Assembly: GCA_900169235.1 (NCBI GenBank)
Contig: FWCC01000240.1
Span: forward strand, 57,393-121,392
Direction: 5' to 3'
DNA from: Zarea fungicola
Taxonomy: Eukaryota; Ascomycota; Sordariomycetes; Hypocreales; Cordycipitaceae
DNA length: 64,000 nucleotides
The number at the start of each line of letters is the position of its first letter. Position 1 is the first letter of the stretch. The position numbers were made by a program, and so were the translations under genes. Of the stretch, positions 43,180 through 54,923 are shown piece after piece. Below the pieces are notes generated by a model. It was not told where the DNA came from and ran no database searches. It saw only the letters and a program-made list of their open reading frames with translations.

Positions 43180-45236
43180 ATGCGAGACCAGCCTGAGCCA
43201 CAAGGACCGTCTCCCCGTCACAGAGCCAACTCGGCTTGCCGTGGTGCGAGCAGCAAACAACACGGCGAAATGACAGACAACTGTAGTATTCAAACAAAGT
43301 GGCAGGAAAACGAACCTGAAAAACTGCAGTCGTCTGTACCAAGGAGAAAAGGTGCTTCTTTTTTGCTTGCTGCTGTCCTCTTTATTGGCCTGGCCACGCT
43401 ACTTGCCGGGCCATACGTTGGTCGAGACCCCAAACAGCTGCTATACAAACAGGCCCAGCGCGGCGATCAAGTGGCAATCCCCCTGTATCCTCAATTGCAC
43501 AGCACTCGCGAGCCAACAACTCTGCATTTTGACTGGACTGTAACGACTGGTCTACGTGCTCCGGATGGCGTCGAGAAGGAGGTCTACCTGGTCAATGGTT
43601 AGTCACCAACTCACCACCAACTCACACACACACACACACACTATACCTCGGCCAACGCTCATATTATTACAGGAGAATTCCCTGGACCAACCATTGAGGC
43701 TCGTTCCGGTGACAGGATCGTGGTCCATGTCCATAACCAGCTTCCAGATGAGGGCCTGTCTCTACATTGGCATGGCTTGGAGATGAGAGGCAAAAATAGC
43801 ATGGACGGAGCAGTCGGCGTTACTCAATGTCCCATTCCAAGTGGCCAAGACTTTGTCTACGACTTCAACATTGCCGAAAATGAGCACGGCACCTTTTGGT
43901 GGCACAGTCATCATAAAGTCCAGCGCGGTGACGGATTGTATGGCGGATTGATAGTTCATTCACCCGCCCAGGACACGTTCCGCGAGGATGAAGACTATGA
44001 CGACGTTGTCCTACTCATGGGCGACTGGTTCCACCGCGAACAATCCGATGTTCTCGACTGGTACGCCGCTTTCACGAGCCTCGGAAATGAGCCGGTGCCG
44101 GACTCGTTGCAAATTAATGGCCATGGCCGATTCGACTGCGCCATGGCAGCTCCAGCCTTCCCTCTCCACTGCACTGCCATGACGGTGGCAGAAATGCTGC
44201 CCATCTTGCGACGCAAGGCCGTGAAAACCAGGCTGCGGCTCATTAATGTTGGTACCATAGCCGGCATTACAATAACGGTGGACGACGCAACCTTGCAGCC
44301 AGTCGAAATTGACGGCGGGTGCGCTGTCAATTCGGTGCCTTCAGATGCAGTTGGGATATTATATCCAGGCGAGCGCGCCGACGTAATGCTCACCTGGAAC
44401 GACGACTCCAAAGGCGAGCCATGGCTAAATATATACCTGGATGATGAGTGCGTAGCCATATGCGCAATTGCACAATAACTGCTAACATTATCTGCAGAAA
44501 CTTTTCCCGGTCAAACCCTTCACTTACTGAACAGCAGGCCTTTCCCGCCTTGCCAGCCGCCCTCGGCGCCACATCGTTTCAAACCCCGCGAGCGCTCGCA
44601 GCCGTTGGGACAAGCCGAGATTTGTCCACACTTACATCTGCTTCGCCGACAAAAACAAGCCTGCCTCCCGCCCGGCATACCGTCTTACTGTACATGAAGA
44701 CCATGATGATGTCCCATCTTGGCAATCGACCGTATGGCTTCATAAACGGCACGTCGTGGAAGCCACAGGCCATACCTCTTTTATCGCAAGGCCGCCAGGA
44801 CTGGGACGCGAACCAGTTCTTCCCATACATCCCGAGCAGACCAGAACCAGTGCATCTAGACCTCGTCATCAACAACTTGGACGATGGATCCCATCCTGTG
44901 CATTTACACGGACATTCATTCTACGTCTTGTCCTCGTTTAGGATGGAAGGCCGCGGCGGCTGGGGTAGCTACAATCCATACGATCCGGCCAGTGTCATGC
45001 GAATGCCACTCAACTTGGAAAATCCTCTTGTCAAAGACACTGTGAGCGTGCCACGACGGGGCCATGTAGTACTGCGCGTTGTGGCGGACAATCCTGGACT
45101 CTGGATGCTCCACTGCCACATGATGGTGCACATGGGCACTGGCATGGCGGCTGGGCTTCATGTCGGACCTCCCGACGACGAGCGGCACCTGCAGACCATT
45201 GACCCGACTGCTTCTTCCCTCTGCCATGCGCTTTAA
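43180..45236 (+). CDS. Membrane-anchored multicopper oxidase (laccase/ferroxidase type)
   Basis: Three exons, 43180-43597, 43673-44447 and 44498-45236, give about 643 residues. ATG 43270 (MTDNCS) is an alternative start. A polar head is followed by RRKGASFLLAAVLFIGLATLLAG, a single membrane helix, so the enzyme is a type II membrane protein with three cupredoxin domains outside. All four copper clusters are present: HWHG, WHSH, HPVHLHGH and HCHMMVHMGTGM. The residue ten after the Cys is Met, the low-to-medium potential laccase type. The joined exon 2/3 boundary reads DDENFSRSNPSL, which is typical for fungal oxidases and fixes the acceptor at 44497. It oxidises phenols or a metal with reduction of oxygen to water. 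Intron 1 contains a CA microsatellite. Confidence 0.9.
43623..43640. repeat. (CA)9 microsatellite in intron 1 of the multicopper oxidase
   Basis: Nine CA dinucleotides lie inside the 75-base intron. The length may vary between strains. Confidence 0.9.
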
Positions 45237-46064
45237 TCTGGCAATTTTCATTTTGCGCACCCCTAACCACGGATTTCCCAATGCGGAAAATTGTCTCGCA
45301 CCAAGCACGACAGGCTCGGCGGCCCAGTGGCCAAGGCGTAAGCCCTGGCCAGGCTCTCCACTAGGCCCAAGAAACGACGGAAGCCATGCATCAAGCCATT
45401 TTAACCTTAAAAACGCCAAACGCCTCGCACATTGGCAGTGGCCACAGTGGCTACTTTGTCTTAGTTCAGCGCGTCATTCAACTGGATCCGCCAAGGATGT
45501 CGACGCCGAGGAGTCGAACCAATGCAAAAACTGTCACGATCACGGCTTCCCTGAAATGGCATCCCAGGTGTGCTGGCAGCCCGATTCATAGACATTGCGT
45601 CTCTGCAAGCGACCGTATCATAGCTCGGTCACAATGTCTGCCACGTCCAAATCGGCGGTGCAGTGGACCCATCCAGGGTAGGTATCGTGGGGGGGATCTT
45701 GTCTATAACGTCCAGTGCAAAACAGAGCCAGTCTGCATGCTGTGTAAAATCAAAGTAGCCAATCTCGCCGTATTTTGCACACAGTTTGCTACCCAAATAA
45801 AATATTTTAACTGCGGCACATGACAAAAGCGGTGGAAGACTTGTACACTGCTGCGTCCCTCTGGGGTCCTTGGCAAGTATATGGAGAGGTTCGTGACCTC
45901 AGCCAAGACAAAATCCACCATGTACCCGGTTGTTGCCGGGGAATTCGGGGCAAAAATGGTAAAAAAGTCAATAAAAACGAAGTTTCTAGATTATATATCT
46001 ACCCTTGACTGGCCTTTGCGCTTAGTGCATCAAGGTTGCTCATCTACATCGCAAATTCATCACC
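45237..46064. other. Intergenic region between oxidase and MFS transporter
   Basis: No gene. The transporter promoter has TTATATATCT at 45991-46000, about 65 bases before its ATG. Confidence 0.55.
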
Positions 46065-47961
46065 ATGGGCGACAGTGAGAAGCGGCAAGAATCGCCCAAC
46101 TTGAGCCACCAAAGCTCTGACATTGACAGAAGCGCAGACTTGACCAACTCCAATCATGAGATTAACGACAAGATCACCAAAAAAGGCAGCTTCTGGGATA
46201 AATTTGCCTTGCCCGAATGGAAAGTGCGTGGCAACCATCTCCAAGGCAGTCTTCTCAACAATGGCATCGGCATAATCGCATCCTGCGGCTTCCTCATGTT
46301 TGGCTACGACCAAGGCGTCTTGAGCGCCCTTCTCACGCTCGACGATTTCCAAAAGAACCTGACGCTCATGACACCTCGCGATCGCTCCAATCCCATTTGC
46401 TGGCTCGACTACCCTGAAGCCACAGTGCCCGATCCTCAAATGTGCACTGGCGATGCCAACACCCAGGCCGCCGGTGTAGCCATTTACCAAATTGGCTGCT
46501 TTCTCGGCGCCGTCCTGATCTTCTTGTACGGTGAAGCCTGGGGACGCAAGCCATCCACGTTCTGGGGCAGTCTCATTATGATTATCGGAACAATTATGCA
46601 GGCAAGCTCCTTTGAGTATGGTCTATTTGTCGCTGGTCGTGTCGTCGGCGGTGTTGGTAACGGCATGGTTACCTCAAGTAAGTCCACAAGCTATTTAGAC
46701 CTGCAATTTAACATTTTTAAAAGCCCTTGCTAATGGAATAGCGATCCCAACTTGGCAATCGGAATGTGCCCGCCCCCATCGCCGCGGCTTCCTCATTCTG
46801 CTCTCTGGCGCCCTCATCTCCGGCGGCATCATGATTGCATACTGGGTCGACTACGGCTTCTATTTCCTCCAGGGCTCCATCCGCTGGCGCTTCCCCATTG
46901 CCTTTCAGAGCTTCTTCACCGTCATTGTCATGTGGGGTCTCCTCTACCTCCCCGAATCCCCCCGCTGGCTCGCAATGAAGGGTCGCATGGCAGAGGCGAC
47001 TGACGTTACTGCTCGCTTCCTAGGGAAGCCTATTGACGACCAAGAGGTCAGGATGGAAATTCAAAACATTGTCGACGGACTGGAGGCGCAGGGTTCGCTG
47101 GGCAAGTTTAGCAACAAGGAGCTCCTCACAAATGGGCCTTCGCAGAATTTCCGACGAACGCTCCTTGGTGTGGCGGCGCAGTTTGGGCAGCAGATTTGTG
47201 GTATTAATCTCATTACGTACTATGCGACCTTTTTATTCGAAAATTCACTTGGATTCAGTGCGCAAATGTCGCGACTCCTGGCCGCTGCCAATGGTACAGA
47301 GTACTTTTTGGCGTCGTTGGTGGCCCTGCCGCTGATTGAGAAGACTGGTCGTCGTACGCTCATGCTCTTTGGCGCGTTTGGCATGATGGCTTCCATGGCC
47401 ATTCTGGCTGGCACTGTTTCTACCGGAACAGAGCTTCCCAATGGCGCGCCGCAGTTGAATACGCGCTACGGTGTCACGGCGACGGTTTTTCTCTTTGTGT
47501 TTAACACGTTCTTTGCAATTGGTAAGACTATCCACATTGCAGAGTATACTTGTCACATTGACTAACATTTTGTAGGCTGGCTCGGCATGACATGGCTCTA
47601 TCCCGCTGAAATCACCAACCTCCGCATCCGCATCCAAGCCAATGCCCTATCGACCTGCTCAAACTGGCTCTCCAACTTCCTCATCGTCATGATTACCCCT
47701 CCCGCATTTGCCAATCTCGGATACCAGACCTACATTATGTTTGCCGTTTTCAACGCTGCGATTATTCCCTTTGTCTGGCTCTTTTTCCCTGAGCCCAAGG
47801 GACGGAGTTTGGAGGAGCTGGATGTCATTTTTGCGAGTGCATACGTGGATAAAGTGAATCCTGTGAAGAGAGCAAAGGAGATGAGGCATATTGAGGGGAG
47901 GGAGCTGGAAAGGGAACTGGAAAAGTATTTTGGGACGAGACAAACAGCAGGACATGCATGA
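46065..47961 (+). CDS. MFS transporter, sugar porter family
   Basis: Plasma-membrane transporter with 12 predicted helices. Exons 46065-46677, 46742-47521 and 47576-47961 give about 592 residues; the start is in a CACCATGG context. Diagnostic motifs are FMFGYDQGVLSALLTL in helix 1, GEAWGRKPS after helix 2, PESPRWLAMKGR before the central loop, QQICGINLITYYA in helix 7, IEKTGRRTLM after helix 8, and FPEPKGRSLEELD at the end. Both introns are phase 1 with GTAAG donors. It heads a block of catabolic genes and is convergent with the amidohydrolase (85-base gap). Sugar-porter proteins also carry quinate, inositol and other small acids, so the substrate may not be a sugar. Confidence 0.92.
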
Positions 47962-48046
47962 TAACACTGCGGGATCCGCTCCATGTAGATTACAAACACT
48001 GCCGAGTATATATGTCATCGATGCCTTGGCCCAGTGTCCACTATAC

Positions 48047-48997
48047 CTACGACATCCACGCAACCTTGAGCTGTGAATCATTCTCCTGCGCAATAACATG
48101 CCCGTAAATCTCTGGCCGTCGCGCCTTGCGATACCGATACCCGCCCGCCAGCTGCAGCTTCTCCCGCGTGCACACGGCCACGGCCATGTCCTCATCGAGC
48201 TTGCGGCACTCGGCCAGCACGTCCCCAAACGGATCCAGAACCATGCTGCACCCGTTCTTGAGCTGGTCGTCGTCCATGCCGATCGGGTTGCTGAACACGA
48301 CGTACATGCCATTGTCGTACGCCCTGGCCGGCAGCCACTTCATGAGCCACGCGCGGCCCTTGAGCCCGTCAAACTCGGCCCTGAGCGTCGTCGGATCCTC
48401 ATGCCGCCTTGTCCACAGCGCGGCATCGACGAAGCCCGCGCCCGGCCGCGTCGACGGTGTGCACATGGTCACATGCGGCGCAAAGAGAATCTCCGCACCC
48501 TGAAGCGCGGTCGCGCGCACATTCTCCACGACGTTGTTGTCGTAGCAGATTAGGATGCCCGCCTTCCACCCCAGCAGGTCAAACACGACGAGCTCGTTCC
48601 CGGGGGAGAGGTGCGCGCTGATGAACGGGTGCAGCTTGCGGAAGCGCGCGAGGAGCTGGCCGTCGGCGGACACGCAGATGTACGTGTTGTAGATGGCGTG
48701 CCCGTCGTCGCCGCGCTCAAAGAGACCGGCGAGGAGGACTGTGCCCGTCTCGCGCGCGATTTCCATGAGGGTCTGCGTGCTCGGACCCGCGGGGACGGAC
48801 TCGGCGACGGCCAAGAGGGCGGGGCGGGAGAGGCGCGAGGCAAAGGTGTAGCCGGGGATGCAGCACTCGTGAAAGGCGACGACGTTGCAACCCTGCTGCG
48901 CGGCGGCGACGGCGAAGCGTCGTATCGTCGCGAGATTGGCAGCTTTATCGCCGGATGCATTCTCAAATTGCACCGTTGCGATGCGTAGATCGGACAT
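48047..48997 (-). CDS. Nitrilase-superfamily carbon-nitrogen hydrolase
   Basis: A single exon of 316 residues. The catalytic triad is complete: Glu44 in AFHECC, Lys121 in FRKLHPF and Cys151 in ILICYDNN, with N-terminal IATVQFENASGD typical of the superfamily. These cytosolic enzymes hydrolyse amides, N-carbamoyl compounds or nitriles to acid plus ammonia or CO2. The sequence looks nearer to amidase and N-carbamoyl-amidohydrolase branches than to true nitrilases, whose active site is CWEN. It shares the minus strand with the FAD monooxygenase and NCS1 permease. Confidence 0.88.
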   Translation of the reverse strand: MSDLRIATVQFENASGDKAANLATIRRFAVAAAQQGCNVVAFHECCIPGYTFASRLSRPALLAVAESVPAGPSTQTLMEIARETGTVLLAGLFERGDDGHAIYNTYICVSADGQLLARFRKLHPFISAHLSPGNELVVFDLLGWKAGILICYDNNVVENVRATALQGAEILFAPHVTMCTPSTRPGAGFVDAALWTRRHEDPTTLRAEFDGLKGRAWLMKWLPARAYDNGMYVVFSNPIGMDDDQLKNGCSMVLDPFGDVLAECRKLDEDMAVAVCTREKLQLAGGYRYRKARRPEIYGHVIAQENDSQLKVAWMS

Positions 48998-49716
48998 GTT
49001 TGTAGCTAGATAATGAGAATGAGTTGAATGATGCTGTGTTAAAGGGTGGATGTAGCGGGGATTGCTGTTGCGTCACAATATGTAGCACTGCGATGAATAA
49101 CGAGCAGCTTGCCTTTTATAAACCTTTTATTTCGTATTTCTCTTGAAAATATAAAACTCGTATTCATTTCGAAACGTAACGGCTTGCTCGGAAGGTCTTT
49201 TGCGCGTTTCTATCGCATCGGTCATTGTAAAGGCTGAGGCTGAATGACACTGGCGGAGTTGCCGTTTTTGGACATGTAACCATCACCACCGCGGCCGACC
49301 ATTCTCCCATTGCCAAGGCTATTTACGGGTTAATAAATGGAGTTGCTACAAGAAAAGAGTCATGCTTTAATTCTTGGGTATAACCTGTGGCAGACCAAGT
49401 GGTTGCGCTGCATGCCTGCATCCTCTATTTGTCAAGCTGCAGAGGCTCTGGCGGCTAAGTATATATGTAAATATTTCGTAGTATGGCCTTTTCTTGTCAA
49501 CAAAAGATGGAAATGTCCTTAAACCAAGAAAAAAGTACAATGTTTCTCCTGCCAAGTTTGTTGAGCTGCCGGCTGGGTGACATGCTCCCCCATGCTGCGA
49601 TAATTAAAGGGATCAATGCTGGCGTGCACCGTGTGATACAACAACGGTAGTTGAATCTGCTGTTACCCCGTATTTTTTCTCTAGTCATATACTCCAAGTA
49701 CTACTATTCTCAGCGT
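48998..49716. other. Intergenic region between amidohydrolase and FAD monooxygenase
   Basis: The amidohydrolase promoter and the monooxygenase 3' end. No open frame of note. Confidence 0.55.
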
Positions 49717-51042
49717 CTAGAGTCGCGAAGACGCCGGTCGAGCCAAGTACTGGTCGGTCTGTCATGAATAGTCAGCAACATCCATCTTTCTGTCATTTCT
49801 GATACGTTGACATACCTCGAATATCGCGTCGTATTCCGTATTCCACTTCCAGAATTCTGGAGTGTTAAATTGTGCTTCACTGTCTGAGACAATGGGCTTG
49901 GAGGCAGCATGTGTGGTCTGCGCTACATTGGCCGCGTCCAAGAAGTGTTCTTCCGTGAAATTTTCCGTATTCCACTTAGACAGCGCTTTGATCTTCTCGG
50001 CCCGAGGCTTTCGAACGTGCTGCCATATTCCCACGATTCTGGGAATGTCCTGAAACAAATCCTGGCGCGAGATCAGGTGATCCAGCACACCAACATCCTC
50101 AACAATAGTAGAGAATCCATGGGCGGCATTTGGGTGCATGGCATGGGCAGAGTCACCAAGAAGTACTACCCTACTGCCCTTGCTATGCCAGCGTGGTAGG
50201 TTGGGTATTTCTGCCACTTTCCAGCGCGAACATTGGCTTGCGGCTTCCAAAACTCGTTGAATATCTTCACACGAGTCACGAAATGTGTCACGAACGTAAT
50301 CGATATCCCCATCCAGATCCCAGAGACCTTGCTGATCCGTCTCTCCCTTAATGCCGAAAAGGATCCCAATCCTGTCTGGTCCAACCCTGCCTTTGGAGGG
50401 AGCATACCGCGAAATAGCATAGCCAAACTTGCCAGTCCATATCATCACGTCAGTATTGGCAGTCAAAAGCGGTAGATTAGTAACAGGCACAAGAATGCTG
50501 TAAATGGTATTATCGCTAATGATCGGTCGCCAGCTTTCGGCAGGCCCAAGATCAGACAGCGCGAGGGACCGAATCTGCGAGTTGATTCCATCCGCTGCCA
50601 AAACGAGATCGGCGCGGTACTGCTCCTTGTCCTCCAGCGTAACCGTTGCCCCAGATTCGTCCTCGGAGAGGCCGGCTACAACCGCTCCGAAACGGATCTT
50701 CACTCCTCTGTCGATCGCAAGCTTGTACAGAAGCTTTAGAAGACCTCCCCTTATGGTCCCCCAGTCTGAGAATTCGGCATCATCGACAATTCGTTTTTGA
50801 ATCTCACCAGATGTGAGATCGCGATAGGTTACGCATGAGGAGCTTTGGCATATTTTCTCTATGGCGTCTCCTAAACCCCATGATTCAAACAGCTTGCGAG
50901 CGCCTGGTCGAATGCTGATCCCGCCACCTGTTGATACGAGAGTGGCACGTCGTTCCAAGACTTGTACTTGGTGGCCGTGGCCTGCAAAGCAGCAGGCCGC
51001 AGTAAGACCCCCTAGGCCAGCGCCAACGATGACAATTTGCAT
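49717..51042 (-). CDS. FAD-dependent monooxygenase (salicylate-hydroxylase type)
   Basis: Hydroxylates an aromatic or N-heteroaromatic ring using NAD(P)H and oxygen. ATG 51042 (MQIVIVGAGLGGLTAA) puts the FAD-binding GxGxxG right at the start. Also seen are LVLAADGINSQIR (DG motif) and LLGDSAHAMHPNAAHG (GD motif). Exon 1 is 51042-49816; a GTATGT donor after FE and a CAG acceptor at 49759 give a 42-base last exon, 49758-49717, ending TDQYLARPASSRL, for 422 residues. Without splicing the protein would run to 49762 with a different tail. I prefer the spliced form because the donor is perfect and the tail matches related enzymes in character. Confidence 0.87.
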
Positions 51043-51945
51043 GATTCCCGCGTTTGTTGTTTGTGACGTGATGTTTGAAATCGTTGATGCACCTTGGAGG
51101 AGCAAAACCGACTATAATACCAGAACAGCCATTCACTTTATAATTGAAGTGACTTGAGAATACTTTGTTTAAGCCATGTGGATTAGACGACTATTTGAGA
51201 ATGAGGCTTGACTCCCAGTCAGCATGCTCCGAATTTAAGCCACCCGTACTGGGTCTCGGCGAAAGTCGCGTCACTTTTCAAGATAATACTGGAGATCAAT
51301 TAAAAAACCCCTATTTAAGACTAGTCAGCATATCTTATTAAAGTACAAACATTACCCATCGTACCCAGTAGTGCTGACCAGCCGTTGAAGCTAGCAACCT
51401 TAACCGACACCTCAACCGACAGGATGTCTACGCAAATATGTCATAATGATATAGATTAATATCTATAGCGGTAATTTAGCTTATAATGCTCGCTTCTTGG
51501 CTGAAATTTGGGTACACATTGCCGCTAAGATCCGCCGCGACGAGCCGGGGAATCACCGACCAACACTTGTCCATTGGCTCAGTTCGGATTATCCGATTAT
51601 GTGCGGGCTAGTCCGCGCGCGACTAGCCAGAGCAACTGATTTGGCAACAAGCGTGCAAAGTTGAGTCCACATTTGGAATAAAGATACGAGCCAAATGATT
51701 GGTGCAGCCTTGGTGGCGCAGTCTTAGCGGGCTTGAGAATGCAGAAGCATAAGGAAGTAGGATGTAAATGCGCACGACTCAGGGCAAACAGGTTAAGCTC
51801 AAACCCGCCCGTGGCACGTGTCTACTTCATATAATTTAAGTGGCGTAATGAAGAGCCAATTTAAGAATTTTCCGGTGATGATTGCTAATTTGAACTTTGC
51901 TAGACCCTGAGGGACCAGCCTCGCCATAGGGCGTCAAGTCCAGAC
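51043..51945. other. Intergenic region upstream of the FAD monooxygenase
   Basis: The monooxygenase promoter and the 3' side of the permease gene. AT-rich patches at 51290-51480. No gene visible. Confidence 0.55.
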
Positions 51946-53789
51946 TTAAACGTACTCTTCATGTTGACTCACGCTATTCGGCTTATCCTCTCCGGCGGCT
52001 TTTCCATCGGAATTTCCGTGAAGATCACTAACAACCAATGTCACGAACTCTTGCTTTGCAAGCTCTTCTCGACCGAGACCTTTCGTGGCGGCAACATTCC
52101 CGTGCGGCCAGACAATGCTAAGGACCCAGTACACGGTGAATCCCAAAACAAATGATAAACACCATCCAAGTCTACCAAGATGAAGTGCTTCAATGGAGAC
52201 GTTGGCACCAAGCGAGCCAACAAATCCTACATAGAAAATGAATCAGCACAACGTATCAGTGTCGAGGTCGCGTGTCTTCTCACCTGGAAAAACTACGGCA
52301 ATGGCCGCCAAGTAGGCTACGTATGCCTGGATATTCCAGCCTCCATGGAACCAGTAATGCTGGTTTTCTTTGGAGCCGATGTAGAGAGAAGGAATGAAAA
52401 TGTTGCCGTGCGATACGACAAAGTATTCGCAAATCATAATGGCCACAACCGGGCCCATAAAGATTCCGTAGCCCGAGAGGAAGTTTAGAAAGACAGACGC
52501 CGAAGTCATAATCTTCCAGGGACATATGGCGAAACCGAGCAGGTGGACAATGACTTGCCCACGGGTAATGGTTAGGTATCTAGGCCACAGGAGAGCGGCG
52601 TCGGCGCCAAAGGGTATCATGTTGCAGCCAACGTTTGTTGCTAGGGCGCTGACGGCCCAGCCCACGGCACAGACAAAGACGGCAAACCGCACATCGCCGC
52701 GTGGGTAGCGATTCAGGATTTCCGTCATGAGATCCCATGGGTTCCACAGCTCAATGCCCCAGACATGGTTGATTGCAGAAGTGCTGAGGATACCGAAGCT
52801 TGATGTAAGCACCGTTGCAAGAGGATATCCAAACTAACAGTTGTTAGTACCATCACAATGCGACTGGAGGGAACCGGGAGTCATGAATTGCGTTTACTTA
52901 CCAAAACACCAAAGAAGGGTGAGTTGTGGTTCTTTGCCCATCGGGCCAAGTCAGGCTGGTTTGTTATCAGTGTGGCCGTGTTGCCCATGGCACTGTTTAC
53001 ACACCACACGACGAGCCAGCCGAGATTGGACCCGGACTGCTTGGCGCCAAATAGAGGTCCAAGGTTGCCCTTTGTTGCAGCCATGCAGTAGATAAAGAGC
53101 CCAGAGCAGGCCACGAAGCCAATAAAGGCCTTGGCAGTAAAAAAGTGTCTGAGCTGGTACGGGCGTAAGAAGATGAACGGCGTGTGAATGGTCCAGAAGA
53201 TGACAAACGCAATCATCTGCTGTGTCGTGAAGCCCATACTGGCCGGTATTCCGTTAGGGATAGAGGTGAAGCTGTGGCCAAAAATCGCATGGAGAACGTT
53301 GACCACGTAGGACGAGCCTTGGTACAGCTGGATACCGTACCAGATGATGGCCAACGCAGCCCGGGCACCGACAACATAAAATGTCCCCCACATGCCAAAC
53401 ACGGAGCGGGCGACGGCAGGATATCCGATGTGGTACGCCGTGGCAGCTCGTGAGTTGTACCAGGTTGCTATAGACGAGATCACTGAGGCGAAGAAGATGA
53501 CGATGATGGACTGCCACCAGTTGAGACCGATGCCAATCATCGAGCTTCCTATGGGCCAGTTGGCGAGACTGAGTCCGATGAAAAAAGTGCAGTAGTTGAA
53601 CCAGCTCCAGTTACAGTGCTCTGGGGGGGAGGGCAACAGATCTCTGTTGGACCAGCGAGGGTCGCATCCTGAAGCATCAGCGTTCGCCACATGGTCCGTT
53701 CGAACAAACGCCAGGAAAGCTGCCCTGCTGGTGAAGGCATGACAAAAGCTGGAGGCTGCTCCTTTCGCCTTCTCTAACACTCGAGTCAT
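51946..53789 (-). CDS. NCS1-family nucleobase/allantoin/uracil-type permease
   Basis: Twelve-helix plasma-membrane symporter. Exons on the minus strand are 53789-52902, 52833-52284 and 52226-51946, giving about 572 residues. Family marks are SNRDLLPSPPEHCNWSWFNY before helix 1, GLSLANWPIGSSM in helix 1, GYPAVARSVFGMWGTF, WYGIQLYQGS, NQPDLARWAKN and KIMTSASVFLNFLSGYGIFM. These fit the fungal Fur/Dal branch, which imports uracil, allantoin, uridine or similar nitrogenous rings with protons. The N-terminal tail starts MTRVLEKAKG; the C-terminal tail is acidic and polar. A minus-strand TATAAA lies near 53901-53907, about 115 bases upstream. Divergent from the aldehyde dehydrogenase at 54924. Confidence 0.92.
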
Positions 53790-54923
53790 TTTGAAAGGGA
53801 AGTGTAATGGACAAGGAGAAGATCATGTAATGAAAATTAGGAGCAGTATGAAGGATAGCAGCTCTAGATGAAGAAACCGGCCGCTTCTTGGTCCTGTCTC
53901 TTTATAAGTAAGTTTTATTTGCGCCACCGAGCGGCCACTCACACGGTGTACGGCAGTTGGCTGAAGTAGTTACTGCTACCCCAACCAGGGTAAAAGAAAA
54001 CCTGGGGATGAAACCTGGGGAACTGCCGGCATCTGTGAGACTTTCCGTTGGGTTTAATCGTCGATTTGGACGTGGCTGGCAGTGAGTTCAGCGCCAGCCG
54101 CACGATATTGGACGCCATGACTCGCGTCAGCACTTGCGCTGAAGACAATGTTGAAAAGAACACCAACACGACGGCTGACGGACCAAAGGAAGAACTTGTA
54201 TACTTATGCGTCAGTTTATTGGTTGACAGTCAATTTTCTACCCGATATGTTAAACAGACTTGTCGTAGAATGACCCAACAGAATCCGGGGGAACGGTGAT
54301 CCGCGAGCCCATTTTCAACCGTGCTGCGTCTGATTAGTAGTTCTAGATTTAGAGGCTGTGATGCGGCCGCTAGGTTTACATGTTTCTGTGGCGGCGGCCG
54401 CTAGCTTCAACTTTGCGCAACATCGGCCGCACCTTGCCAGAATACACATGGTCATCCAACCTGCACTGTACATGGATTTGGACAAAATGGTTCATGGAAA
54501 TGACGTTGATCCATTTTTGTCAAACGACTCGACGTGTTACAGTATCGGACTTGTTTATCCATCTCGGAGTTAAAGCTGCACTCTAGAATGAGCAGCGGCT
54601 AGCGGTCGAGGTGATTGCGGCGACGCGGCCGAGTAAACGATCTGTCGCCAGCAAAGTGGCACACCCAATGGAGCAGACCATTAAACTGCTGCATACTATC
54701 AAAATGTAATGATTCTTTGAGATTCTTTACGGTTAATCTGCTCTTCGGTCTTTATAATCTTGACCGCATATTTAAGAGCAACATGGTCCACGCAATTCCT
54801 TGGCGGAGATAGTCTTGACTCTATTCCATTCTATTGTGTTTCCTAGCTTTTCAAAACACACAATCTCCTTAATCAATATCGCTAGTTTCATTCAATCTGG
54901 CACCGCCTATCAAGCGTCTCAAG
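53790..54923. other. Bidirectional promoter region, permease and dehydrogenase
   Basis: 1.1 kb between two divergent catabolic genes. It includes a TATAAA for the permease (53901-53907, minus) and several GCGGCCGC (NotI-type) sites at 54362-54402. A shared regulator could act here. No open frame supported. Confidence 0.5.
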
